Assembly: GCA_036273855.1 (NCBI GenBank)
Contig: DASUGU010000017.1
Coordinates: 72,891 to 136,890 of the forward strand
DNA: 64,000 nucleotides
From: DATEPR01 sp036273855
Lineage (GTDB): Bacteria; Actinomycetota; Actinomycetes; Mycobacteriales; Pseudonocardiaceae
Direction of reading: 5' to 3'
Shown: positions 29,484-37,512 of the stretch, one piece after another
How the letters are laid out: each line of letters opens with the position of its first letter
How positions within the stretch are numbered: the stretch's first letter is position 1
Translations under genes and position numbers: made by a program
The notes under the pieces: generated by a model
What the model saw: the letters and a program-made list of their open reading frames with translations, nothing else
Databases searched by the model: none
Told to the model about the DNA's origin: nothing

Positions 29484-29693
29484 TCATAGCGCGACGACGT
29501 CGTCCGGCTTGCCGCGGCGGATCTGGACCGGGTTCACTGCGATGGGTTTCACGCTTGCGACTGGGCAGGTCGGCGTGCTTGCGGCGTAGGACGGGATAGC
29601 CGAGCTCAAGCGTGCCCGCGTGTCGGCCGGGTCGATCACGTCGTCCACCAGGGCCACGAGGCCTCCGGTAGTGCGGGTGTGCTGGTCGTCAAC
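29484..29693 (-). pseudogene. remnant of an acyl-CoA carboxylase (beta C-terminus, epsilon start)
   Basis: The translation of 29595-29690 reads GGLVALVDDVIDPADTRARL, very like the C-terminus of biotin-dependent carboxyltransferase beta subunits, and the stretch near 29490-29525 reads VQIRRGKPDDVVAL, like the start of an AccE epsilon subunit. The rest of the genes is absent, so this is a decayed fragment of a beta-epsilon pair. Confidence 0.38.
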
Positions 29694-29775
29694 CCGGCTA
29701 CCGGGGCCTCGTCCCTGTGATCGACGGTCACGGAGCCGGCCGTGATCAGCCGCGGCGGCCCTGTGTCGCACGGAG

Positions 29776-30771
29776 CTAGCCGGTACTGCAGGAGACCGAC
29801 GGCCACGTGAACTGGCCGTTGGGCGACACCGTCATGCCCCAGTTGTTGCCGTTGCCGTTGGGCTTGGCGACCATGACGTACTGGCTGGGGAAGGTGGCGT
29901 TGACGTTCCACGTGGAGAAGTCGACCGCGGGGGCGACGAAGTTCACCGTCGCGGTCCAGGTGGTGGAACCGGCGACCGAGACGTTGAGGTTGTACCAGTT
30001 GCTCCCCGACGATCCCGCGGACAGCGTCGCGGTGCAACCACTGGAGCCGACACCCCCACCGCCCGCCGCTGCGGAGTTGACCGAGACGCTGGAGTTGCCG
30101 CTACCGCCACCGAAGGACTCGGTGGCGAGGATCTGGTAGTTCAACGTGCCCAGGTTCATCCCGTGGCTGGCCCACGCGTTGAAGAAGTTGGACATGGTGA
30201 TCGTCCCGCTGCTCACGGGAGTGGTCCGTATCGCCAGATACTGCTCGAACGTCGTGGTGCCCTGGATGGAGGGCTGGTTCACCTGCTGGTGCTCGTAGAT
30301 GTTGTAGGTGCCGCCGTCGCTGGTGACCTGGCCCTTGAACGTGCCCGCCGTCGGCGGCGAGCCCTTGTAGTTCTCCATGACGTAGTACTCGACGAGCGGG
30401 TTGGTCGACCAGCCGTAGAGCGACACGAGCGAGGTGCCGCCGGTGGCGTTGAGGCTGCTCGTGAAGTTCACCGTGCGGTTGCTGCCGGGATTCCAGCCGA
30501 CGCCGGCGACGAAGTCACCGATGCCGCTCCACGTGGTGGAGTAGCTGGTGGCCGAGTTCATTGTCATGCAGGCCGATCCGGTGCCGGCACTCCACATCTG
30601 GTAATAGGAACCGCTGTTCGTGGCGCTCTGGTTCGAGCACAGGGTCGCCGCCGATGCCGTGCCCGGTAATGCCGACGTGGCGGCGCCCACGATCATGGCG
30701 AGGACGACGCTCAACAGCAGCCGATGGCGGTGGCGAGAGGGAGTTCGGGGGACATGGAAGGGATCGTGCAT
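29776..30771 (-). CDS. secreted GH11 endo-1,4-beta-xylanase with C-terminal CBM2-like module
   Basis: 331 residues from the ATG at 30771, which follows AGGAGAAA. Residues 1-41 are a signal peptide (RHRHRLLLSVVLAMIVGAA, cleavage near TASA/ATLC). The GH11 jelly roll follows: SYYQMWSAGTGSACMTM, SGIGDFVAGVGWNPGS, nucleophile Glu in LVEYYVMENYKGSP, acid/base Glu in QILATESFGGGSGNSS. A Gly/Ser linker leads to a C-terminal domain of about 90 residues starting SGCTATLSAGSSGSNWYNL and ending VSCSTG, a CBM2-like cellulose/xylan-binding fold. It hydrolyses xylan outside the cell. CGAAA-type repeats upstream fit the known control of actinobacterial xylanases. Confidence 0.92.
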   Translation of the reverse strand: MHDPFHVPRTPSRHRHRLLLSVVLAMIVGAATSALPGTASAATLCSNQSATNSGSYYQMWSAGTGSACMTMNSATSYSTTWSGIGDFVAGVGWNPGSNRTVNFTSSLNATGGTSLVSLYGWSTNPLVEYYVMENYKGSPPTAGTFKGQVTSDGGTYNIYEHQQVNQPSIQGTTTFEQYLAIRTTPVSSGTITMSNFFNAWASHGMNLGTLNYQILATESFGGGSGNSSVSVNSAAAGGGGVGSSGCTATLSAGSSGSNWYNLNVSVAGSTTWTATVNFVAPAVDFSTWNVNATFPSQYVMVAKPNGNGNNWGMTVSPNGQFTWPSVSCSTG

Positions 30772-30892
30772 GCGAGTTTCTCCTCCTTTGGACAGACTCG
30801 TCATGTGGTGAAGACGGCAACAGACCAGCCCGGCCGCCGGCTTCTGCCCGTGACGTCGAGTGTGTGTTCTCCACAACTCGCGGGTCAATGGG

Positions 30893-30910
30893 TTTCGAAT
30901 GTTTCGAAAC
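30893..30910 (-). promoter_or_regulatory. TTCGAA repeats upstream of xylanase, likely operator
   Basis: TTTCGAA at 30893-30899 is followed by the perfect 10-base palindrome GTTTCGAAAC at 30901-30910, and ATCGAAGAATTCGG follows a few bases later. CGAAA/TTTCG boxes control xylanase genes in Streptomyces, so this is probably the regulatory region for the GH11 gene about 120 bases away. Inference from motif and position. Confidence 0.5.
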
Positions 30911-31185
30911 AAAGTATCGAAGAATTCGGCCCGGCTCGAAAAATGTAAGTTACATTCGACCTCGACCAGCAGGGCGGCGCACATCGAGCGCGTCTTGTTT
31001 TCGAACTGACAACTACATGGAATCCGACCGTCGGTCAGGAGTGGATGTCGAGCAAGGAATTGTGGAGCGTCGACCGGAACCTGGCACTGGTCATCCGGTC
31101 GGCAGGCCGATCCGCCGGTTCCCGGGACACCTACGGTCGTCGAGTCGCGGCCGGCCGAGCCCGCCGGCTCATGGCAGAGATCCCC

Positions 31186-31203
31186 GAACCGACTCGTCGG
31201 TTC
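31186..31203 (-). terminator. hairpin at the end of the asparagine-synthetase-like gene
   Basis: GAACCGACTCGTCGGTTC forms a perfect 7-base stem with a 4-base loop, overlapping the stop codon of the asparagine-synthetase-like gene (31202-31204). It sits at the 3' end of the long minus-strand cluster and probably marks its transcription end. There is no T run. Confidence 0.5.
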
Positions 31204-33379
31204 AGGATCTGGTGGTCACGATGATCCCGAGATCGACGGCGTCTCGGAGGGTGGTCGTGACCGCGGGCAGGCTGGTGGCGGCCGTGGCCAGTACCTGGGC
31301 AAGGCTGCGTTCGCCGTCCACGGCGCACAGGAACGCGTGCCAGTCCGGGTCATCCGTGCTGTCGACGACATACTCGAACTGGCCGTCGACCGCGATGTAA
31401 AGGACGGTCGGGTCGGTGTGGGCATGCACCACCTGCACCTGGTCGCCGAGGGTGATCAGGTCGTGCGGCAACGGCTCTACGCTGTCGTACATCCGACCGG
31501 ACAGCGCAGCGACGTCCATGGTCGACACGGTAGAGGGCAGTTCCCGGCGTGGTGCGTCCACCGGGAGAGTCGGGAGCTGCCTGGTCATCTGGTCCAGCAG
31601 ACCGAGATTCACCAATCGCAGCAAGAACTCGATGTCCGGCGTGCCCGGTCGGTCGCGCATGCCGTTCAGCGCGGCGCGCATGGCCTCCGGCTGGAGAACG
31701 CCGTGTGCACCCGGAGCGGCCAGCGCCTCCTCGAGGAGTGCGCTTCCGTTCTGGGTCAGCATCTTCGTGAAGACGCGGTAGGTGAAACCGGCGTCCTCAC
31801 CGTGGTAGAAGGAGACCTTCGGGCGCTCGGCAATCGCGGCGGGCAGCAGATCGCCGACCGCGGCACGTAGGATGTTCTTGTCCCACAACAGAGTTGCTCG
31901 CCGTTCCGGTGGGATCGTGGCGAGCAGTTCGACGACCCGGTGGTCCAGGAACGGAACCCTGGCCTCGACTCCGTTACCCGCCGCCGTCCGGTCCTCGTGC
32001 CAGCAGTTGTACTGCTGGATGTCCCGGTACTTGTGACGCACGAACGCGGCGTACGGCTCCGCCATCGTCGCCGGGTCCCATACCAGTTCGTCGGCGAGCA
32101 GTGGCTGTCGCTGGCCGGTCCACCACGATGCCAGCCTCGGCTCCCGGCCCAGCGCGGTACGGCGGGTCAGGTCCCGCAGTCCGGCTTCGAATCCGGCCCA
32201 GTCGGTGTTGCGGGAGAGCTGCACCGAGTAGCCGCCGTTGAACTCGTCGCTGGCCTGGCCGAGCAGCATGCCGCGCAGTTCCGGCCGGACCAGCTTGGCC
32301 AGCCGGTACAGGTCGTACTTGTAGTACTGTTCCGGCCCGCACAGCGGTGTCTCCAGCAGCCACAACAGCCGTTTCCACTCGTCGACCTCGGGTACCCGGT
32401 GCGCGTCGAACACGAGCTGTTGGTGGGGCAGGCCGAGCGCCGTGGCGGCCAGGTGGCTGAACTCGGCGTCGCCGTTGGCCAGCGTGCTGCCGTTGAGGAC
32501 GGTGAAGGTGTGGGGGTTGCCCGACCGTCCGGCGAGTGCGGCCACCACCGTCGAGTCGATGCCGCCGCTGAGGAACACGCCCAACTCGGCATCGGCCGAC
32601 GCACAGTCGTCGACCGCCTCGGTCAGGAGGCGGCGGTACTCCTGGATCAGTTCGGCGTCCGAGGCGTCCGACGTGCCGTCGAATGTCGGCAGCCGCCAGT
32701 ACCGCTGTTCCTCGATGTGGCCGGTGGCCAGATCAATGGTCACGATGGTACCGGCGGGCACGATCTCGATGCCGCGGAAGTACGTGTGCACAGGCTCATC
32801 AGTGAGGAACGGCGCCACGTTGAACGTCGGATCGGCCAGTGCGAGCTGCCAGTCCAGTTCACGCGGGCACCGCGGATGCTGGAACAGCGCCTTGATCTCC
32901 GATCCGAACACGATGCCGTCACCGGTGCGCGCGTAGTACAGCGGCTTGATGCCGAAGCGGTCCCGCGCGAACACGAGCCGGTTGCGCAGCCGGTCCCACA
33001 GCACGATGGCGAACATCCCGTTGACCCGGTCCAGGAATCGCAGGCCGTCCCGGGCGTACAGGTGGGCGAGCACCTCGCAGTCGGACTTGGTCCGCAGCGG
33101 CACGCCCGGTCCGAGGCCTGCCTCGAGTTCGTGGTGGTTGTAGACCTCGCCGTTGGCGATCAGCACGACGGACTCGTCGGCGCTGAACAGCGGTTGGTCG
33201 CCGTCGGCCGGCCCCACCAGTGCCAACCTGCGGAACAGCAACCCGACCGGTCCGTCGAGGAACTCGCGTTCACCGTCCGGGCCGCGATGGGCGACGGCCC
33301 GGCCCATCCGGCGCAACAGCGGCGCGGCGTCGGGCGGCAGATTCACGCCGATGGCGGCTATCCCGGCAAGTCCACACAT
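31202..33379 (-). CDS. asparagine synthetase (AsnB)-like amidotransferase with extra C-terminal domain
   Basis: 725 residues from the ATG at 33379, chosen so that Cys2 (MCGLAGIAAIG) becomes the N-terminal nucleophile of the class II glutaminase; HRGPDGERE and NGEVYNH continue that domain. The synthetase domain has the PP-loop LGVFLSGGIDSTVVAAL (Ser271-Ser276). Normal AsnB proteins have about 550-650 residues; here the last about 110 (from about 615) form an added domain whose end, DWHAFLCAVDGERSLAQVLA, resembles a PqqD/RRE-like winged helix. It is the last gene of the cluster, after a tiny peptide gene and an MFS gene. It may amidate or ligate an adenylated carboxylate; asparagine synthesis in this context is less likely. 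Confidence 0.8.
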   Translation of the reverse strand: MCGLAGIAAIGVNLPPDAAPLLRRMGRAVAHRGPDGEREFLDGPVGLLFRRLALVGPADGDQPLFSADESVVLIANGEVYNHHELEAGLGPGVPLRTKSDCEVLAHLYARDGLRFLDRVNGMFAIVLWDRLRNRLVFARDRFGIKPLYYARTGDGIVFGSEIKALFQHPRCPRELDWQLALADPTFNVAPFLTDEPVHTYFRGIEIVPAGTIVTIDLATGHIEEQRYWRLPTFDGTSDASDAELIQEYRRLLTEAVDDCASADAELGVFLSGGIDSTVVAALAGRSGNPHTFTVLNGSTLANGDAEFSHLAATALGLPHQQLVFDAHRVPEVDEWKRLLWLLETPLCGPEQYYKYDLYRLAKLVRPELRGMLLGQASDEFNGGYSVQLSRNTDWAGFEAGLRDLTRRTALGREPRLASWWTGQRQPLLADELVWDPATMAEPYAAFVRHKYRDIQQYNCWHEDRTAAGNGVEARVPFLDHRVVELLATIPPERRATLLWDKNILRAAVGDLLPAAIAERPKVSFYHGEDAGFTYRVFTKMLTQNGSALLEEALAAPGAHGVLQPEAMRAALNGMRDRPGTPDIEFLLRLVNLGLLDQMTRQLPTLPVDAPRRELPSTVSTMDVAALSGRMYDSVEPLPHDLITLGDQVQVVHAHTDPTVLYIAVDGQFEYVVDSTDDPDWHAFLCAVDGERSLAQVLATAATSLPAVTTTLRDAVDLGIIVTTRS

Positions 33380-33429
33380 GGGCCACATCCACTCGTGACA
33401 TGATCCGGCGCCCGGATCGATCCGATGAA

Positions 33430-34722
33430 TCAGCGATGTTCGACCTTGAGCAGGTCCCGCCGACCACGCAGCGGGGACAGCAGGATCGGCAACGGCGTCA
33501 GGACCAGCGACGCGAGGCACACCACCCACAGCGCGGTCCGCACGCCGAGCAGCTCGCCGAGCCCACCGGCGCACAGGGCACCCAGCGGAATGACACCCCA
33601 GGACACGAACCGGTTGGTCGCGGTCACCCGGCCCAGCAGGTCGGTCGACACGACCCGCTGCCGGTAGCTGCGAGCGAGGACGCTGAACAGCACCGTGCTC
33701 GCGGTCGTGCCGAGCATGCCGACGACGAAGAACGCCAGGCCGGGACCGGCGACCGTCAGCGGTATCAACAATGCGAACACCCGGCCCACGAGCACCGACC
33801 AGGTCAGCGCCCTGGCATCGCCGAACCTGCCGGCGAACCGGCCGGCGACCACGGCGCCGAGCACGCCGCCCAGCCCACCGGCCGCGAGCAGCAGTCCGAC
33901 CAGCCCGGCGGGGGCATGGACGGTGCGCACCAGGAAGATCACCTGCAGCGCGTTCACCGCACCGATCCCGGCGTTGATACCGGCGGCGGCCAGCATCAAC
34001 GGGCGCAGCACCGGATCCCCAACGACCACGTGCAACCCGCGGCGGATCTGCGGCAGCATCGGCTGGTGGACGGACCGTTCCCCGGCCGGTTCGCAGTTGT
34101 GGACGAGGCCGAAGCTCAGCGCGGACACCAGGTAGCTGGCCACGTCGAGGATCAGCGTCACGGGCCCGCCGAGCACCTGCACCAGGGCACCGCCCAGTGC
34201 CGGACCGCCGATCTCCGCCACGGCGGCGGTGCCCTGCAGCTTGCTGTTGCCGGACACGAGCTGATCGGCGCTCAGCACGCCGGGTAGGTAGACCTGGAAG
34301 GAGATGTCGAAGAAGATGCCGGCGATGTTGACCACCAGCGCCACGGCGATGAGCTGGACGAGGGACAGCAGCCCCCACACGGCCGCGATCGGCACCGACA
34401 CCAGGACCGCGGCACGCACCAGATCGCAGGCGATCATCACCGGTCGGCGGCGCAGCCGCTCTACCAGAACTCCGGCGGACAGGCCGAGAAAGATCCATGC
34501 CGCGTAGTCGGCAGCGCTCAGCAGGCCGACCTGGAAGCTGGACGAGTGCAGCGTGACCACCGCGATGAGCGGCAGCGCCACCGCGGTCACCGCGGTGCCC
34601 AGCGAGCTGACCGACGACCCTCCCCAGAGCAGCGCGAAGGTGCGTCTCCCGGAACCGTTCGCCTGCACGTTCGACACGACTTCCACGAGCACTCCCACGG
34701 TGCCGGCTGGCGGATCAACCAC
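33430..34722 (-). CDS. MFS transporter (exporter type)
   Basis: About 430 residues from a GTG at 34722; further GTGs at 34698 and 34692 make the exact start uncertain. Twelve hydrophobic segments, with TAVALPLIAVVTLHSSSFQV in segment 1 and a second-half repeat beginning VLRPLMLAAAGINAGIGAVN. The cytoplasmic loop after segment 2 reads LVERLRRRPVM, the MFS signature region. Its nearest relatives by motif are enterobactin-exporter-like (MFS_3) permeases, as in many antibiotic clusters. It stands between the 22-codon peptide and the asparagine-synthetase-like gene, so it probably exports the cluster product. Confidence 0.85.
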   Translation of the reverse strand: MVDPPAGTVGVLVEVVSNVQANGSGRRTFALLWGGSSVSSLGTAVTAVALPLIAVVTLHSSSFQVGLLSAADYAAWIFLGLSAGVLVERLRRRPVMIACDLVRAAVLVSVPIAAVWGLLSLVQLIAVALVVNIAGIFFDISFQVYLPGVLSADQLVSGNSKLQGTAAVAEIGGPALGGALVQVLGGPVTLILDVASYLVSALSFGLVHNCEPAGERSVHQPMLPQIRRGLHVVVGDPVLRPLMLAAAGINAGIGAVNALQVIFLVRTVHAPAGLVGLLLAAGGLGGVLGAVVAGRFAGRFGDARALTWSVLVGRVFALLIPLTVAGPGLAFFVVGMLGTTASTVLFSVLARSYRQRVVSTDLLGRVTATNRFVSWGVIPLGALCAGGLGELLGVRTALWVVCLASLVLTPLPILLSPLRGRRDLLKVEHR

Positions 34723-34770
34723 CAGATGAGAGGGGCCGGGCTGATGTCGCCGCGGCCCCCTTCGTCATGG

Positions 34771-34839
34771 TCAGGCCACGAGGTGACGCAGCACCTGCGA
34801 GTCCACCGTGGACACCTTGGGCTTCTGGTACTTCTTCAT
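34771..34839 (-). CDS. 22-residue leader-like peptide, candidate RiPP precursor or scaffold
   Basis: A very short ORF with an excellent ribosome site (GGGGAGGTGAACACG before the ATG at 34839). The peptide begins MKKYQKPKVS, contains the YxxPxV element (Tyr4, Pro7, Val9) that RRE proteins recognise in lasso-type leaders, and ends VLRHLVA followed directly by TGA. No core region follows. It lies 48 bases upstream of the MFS gene and the asparagine-synthetase-like gene, and a PqqD-type RRE protein (49559-49861) is in the same cluster. It may be a leader-only scaffold extended at its C-terminus, or a very small precursor. Too short for standard gene callers. Confidence 0.6.
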   Translation of the reverse strand: MKKYQKPKVSTVDSQVLRHLVA

Positions 34840-35045
34840 CGTGTTCACCTCCCCTCGCCGTGGGATTCTGCTGCGCCGGAATGCCCGGCGGGTCCGGAGG
34901 CGGTGAGGACAGGGACGCTGGGACCAGTTCCAGCAATCGTGGGCCGCCCGACCACCAATCCGATTCCAGATCCGCCCGGCGACGCAGCCCGGGCAACGGT
35001 ACGTGCCCGCCGTACCCGTCGGCGACACATTCGGCCCGCGCCGAA

Positions 35046-36044
35046 TCAGACCGCATGTGCGTCAGCGTGTTGGAGTAGCACCAAGCCGGCATGGTCGAGC
35101 TCGTAGAGCACCCGGTAGCCGGCGCGCCTGCGACGTACCACTCCCGCCGCCGACAACGCCGACAGGTGTTGGGACACGGTGCTCGGCGCGAGACCGACGG
35201 CTCTGGCCACGGCCGTCGTCGTGGTCGGCGCGATCAGTGCCCGCATCACCGTCGCACGGCTGCGCCCCAGAAGAATGGCGAGCCGGTCACCGCCATCCGA
35301 CGCCTCGTCCCGTGCACAGGTGGTCACCGAGTTCTCTTCGAGGACCACCGCTCCTCGGGCCTGGTACGACAGCGCGGCCACGCTGTCGCTGGGCGAGACG
35401 AGAATGTGCGTACCCTGCGCGAAGAGCACGGGAACGATCAGTAGATGAGCGTTCTCCAGCCGCTGATCCAGATCGACCTGACAGGGCGCGGAGAGAGCGG
35501 GCGGTTCCCAGCGCACCCGCCCGCCGAGATCGGCGAGCACGGCGTCGGCTCCTTCCGTCGCCAAGGTGCGACCGCGGAACAGTATTTCCTCCTCCAGGGC
35601 GTTGCGCATGGACGCCCAGTACGGTTCGAGCGCCAGGCTCCAGTAGTCCTCGACGAGTTCGGCGAACCGGACCAGCCGAACGCCGGACACCGGATTCCGC
35701 CTGCCGTTCCTGACCGACACCCACTTCGTGGCCGCCGGTCCGGCATCCTGTACCTCCAGCAGTCCGGACAACTCGTCCTTGATGTCCGTGCAGTGCGACG
35801 TGGGGATCGGCACCCGGAAGGACGGCAGCCACGCGGTGTGGAGCTCCCGCGTCAGGGCCAGGAGTTCCGTGCGCAGTGCGTCGGGCAACGCGCCACGGGC
35901 GTGTCGCGCCCAGCTCGTGTACGGATACGGGGCCTCGTCACGCCAACGGGCGAGCAGCGTGAGGCTGGACAGCGACTCCCACAGTGGGCTGATCGCTATC
36001 CGGACACCGCGCACTGTCGCCTGGTCCAGTGCCAATCGGATCAT
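35046..36044 (-). CDS. ArsR-type winged-helix regulator with long N-terminal domain
   Basis: 332 residues. The C-terminal about 75 residues are an ArsR/SmtB-type winged helix: RALIAPTTTTAVARAVGLAP, STVSQHLSALSAAGVVRRRR, AGYRVLYELDHAG. The N-terminal about 240 residues (ISPLWESLSSLTLLARWRDE onward) match the helical domain seen in long actinobacterial ArsR-like regulators. Its ATG overlaps the stop of the preceding flavin-reductase-like gene (ATGA), so it belongs to the cluster operon. Probably a pathway regulator. Confidence 0.8.
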   Translation of the reverse strand: MIRLALDQATVRGVRIAISPLWESLSSLTLLARWRDEAPYPYTSWARHARGALPDALRTELLALTRELHTAWLPSFRVPIPTSHCTDIKDELSGLLEVQDAGPAATKWVSVRNGRRNPVSGVRLVRFAELVEDYWSLALEPYWASMRNALEEEILFRGRTLATEGADAVLADLGGRVRWEPPALSAPCQVDLDQRLENAHLLIVPVLFAQGTHILVSPSDSVAALSYQARGAVVLEENSVTTCARDEASDGGDRLAILLGRSRATVMRALIAPTTTTAVARAVGLAPSTVSQHLSALSAAGVVRRRRAGYRVLYELDHAGLVLLQHADAHAV

Positions 36045-36742
36045 GACGGGTTGCCGGAACCGTCGCTGGCAGGGGTGTCGTAGGTTCGGAACCGGCCGTA
36101 CAGACGCATCTTCTCGTCGCGGACAGCGGGATCGTCGGTGAAGCGCTGGATCCCCAGCACCTCACCGCTCGTCCGCGCGTACAGCCGGTTCAGGTAGATC
36201 GGGAGGGAAATCTCCTCCATCAGGACCTCGCCGTCGCGCACCAGGTCCCTGCGGGCCATGCTCCTGGTGATCTCACCGATGACGATCCGGTGGGAGGGCG
36301 CACCGTCCAGTCCCAGCTCGCGTCTGCCGAGGTCGGAGCGCACCTCGCCGGTCATCGCGATGGGCGCTGTCGCAACGTACGGGAGCTTGTCGTCGTCGAT
36401 CGCCCAGGACACCGCCGCCCGCTCCAATTTGTCCGGGTCGAGCCGCAGCTTCCTGGTGCCCAGGACATCCGCGGGTGCCAGATCCGACGTGTCGATGACC
36501 GAGATGCTGAACCGACCGTCGCGCCGGATGTTGCGGTACGCCGTACGGGTCGGTTTGATCCCGATGCAGACCAGTGCCGGTTGGATGCACACCACGCCGA
36601 GCGCCGACATGGTCGACAGGTCCGGGGTTCCCGCTTCGTCGACGGTGCCCAGGACGACCACCGGAGAAGGCAGGTGGAAGGCCGTCGGCACGATCTCCAC
36701 CCACTCGCCGTGCCCGGTCCCGAACTGACTGTTTCCCGTCAC
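36041..36742 (-). CDS. flavin reductase-like FMN-binding split-barrel protein
   Basis: 233 residues. The segment LPSPVVVLGTVDEAGTPDLS, then ALGVVCIQPALVCIGIKPTR, RNIRRDGRFSISVID, and later PYVATAPIAMTGEV fit the flavin reductase / FMN-binding split barrel family (as in HpaC-like proteins). It would bind FMN and could supply reduced flavin or act as a flavin-dependent oxidoreductase in the pathway. Coupled at both ends by ATGA-type overlaps to the methyltransferase and regulator genes. Confidence 0.72.
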   Translation of the reverse strand: MTGNSQFGTGHGEWVEIVPTAFHLPSPVVVLGTVDEAGTPDLSTMSALGVVCIQPALVCIGIKPTRTAYRNIRRDGRFSISVIDTSDLAPADVLGTRKLRLDPDKLERAAVSWAIDDDKLPYVATAPIAMTGEVRSDLGRRELGLDGAPSHRIVIGEITRSMARRDLVRDGEVLMEEISLPIYLNRLYARTSGEVLGIQRFTDDPAVRDEKMRLYGRFRTYDTPASDGSGNPS

Positions 36743-37512
36743 TGTCGTTTGGTCCCCACGAGGAGCAGCCGGCGTGATCCGGGGTGGAACGGGGTCAGGT
36801 CCACGTCGGCGTACGCGGTGCGGTCGCCGAGACCGCAGTCGCTGAACAGCCGAAGCAGTTCGTGCAGGGCGTACAGCCGGTGATCCATGGCGACCCGCTT
36901 GGTCACCAGGTCACCCTCCAGGTAGGTCCAGTCGAGGCGCCTGCGACTGGTGTACGGATCGAAATGGTTCTCCTTGACCACCGTCAGGCCGTTGGCCCGG
37001 GTGACCTTGACCTCGGTCGTGCGCTGCGCGACGGCATCACGATTGGTGACGTCCAGAACGAAGTGGCCGCCGGTCCGCAGCCCCTGGACGATCCGCTCGA
37101 CGACCAGCCGGTTTCCGTCGTCGTCGTGGTAGCCGAACGCGGTGTAGAAGCTGACGGCCAGGTCGAATCGATCCGTGAAATCCATCTCGCGCGCGTCGGC
37201 GTGCCGGAAGTCCACGCTCAGGCCTGCCCGCTGTGCCCGCTCGGCGGCGACGTCGAGGAATTCCACGCTCTTGTCGACGCCGACGACCTGGCACCCACGC
37301 CGGGCGAGTGCGATCGACTGCCTGCCGGCACCACATCCCACGTCCAGCACTGTCCCGCCGGGCCGCAGTCCGCTGACGGCGAAGAGAAAGTCGATCTCCC
37401 GCGTCGTGGTGTCATCTGCTCGGGCATCGATGGTGACGAGCCGGGTTTCCGGGCAGAAGTAGCCGTTGTTGATCGGTCTGGGTCGTGGCGACACTTCCTC
37501 CTCAGATTTCAT
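36739..37512 (-). CDS. class I SAM-dependent methyltransferase
   Basis: 257 residues. Motif I is GGTVLDVGCGAGRQSIALARR (about residues 53-72), then VVGVDKSVEFLDVAA, FDLAVSFYTAFGYHDDD and GGHFVLDVTN. The sequence of the last 80 residues (RRLDWTYLEGDLVTKRVAMD) resembles small-molecule methyltransferases. The ATG at 37512 lies inside the end of the DegT gene (11-base overlap), so the two are coupled. Substrate unknown; N- or O-methylation of the product is inference. Confidence 0.82.
   Translation of the reverse strand: MKSEEEVSPRPRPINNGYFCPETRLVTIDARADDTTTREIDFLFAVSGLRPGGTVLDVGCGAGRQSIALARRGCQVVGVDKSVEFLDVAAERAQRAGLSVDFRHADAREMDFTDRFDLAVSFYTAFGYHDDDGNRLVVERIVQGLRTGGHFVLDVTNRDAVAQRTTEVKVTRANGLTVVKENHFDPYTSRRRLDWTYLEGDLVTKRVAMDHRLYALHELLRLFSDCGLGDRTAYADVDLTPFHPGSRRLLLVGTKRQ

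Noticed and set aside
34771..34839. Classical lasso peptide precursor
   Set aside because: The leader-like part is followed by a stop; there is no core and no B2-type leader peptidase (transglutaminase-like) gene in the window.
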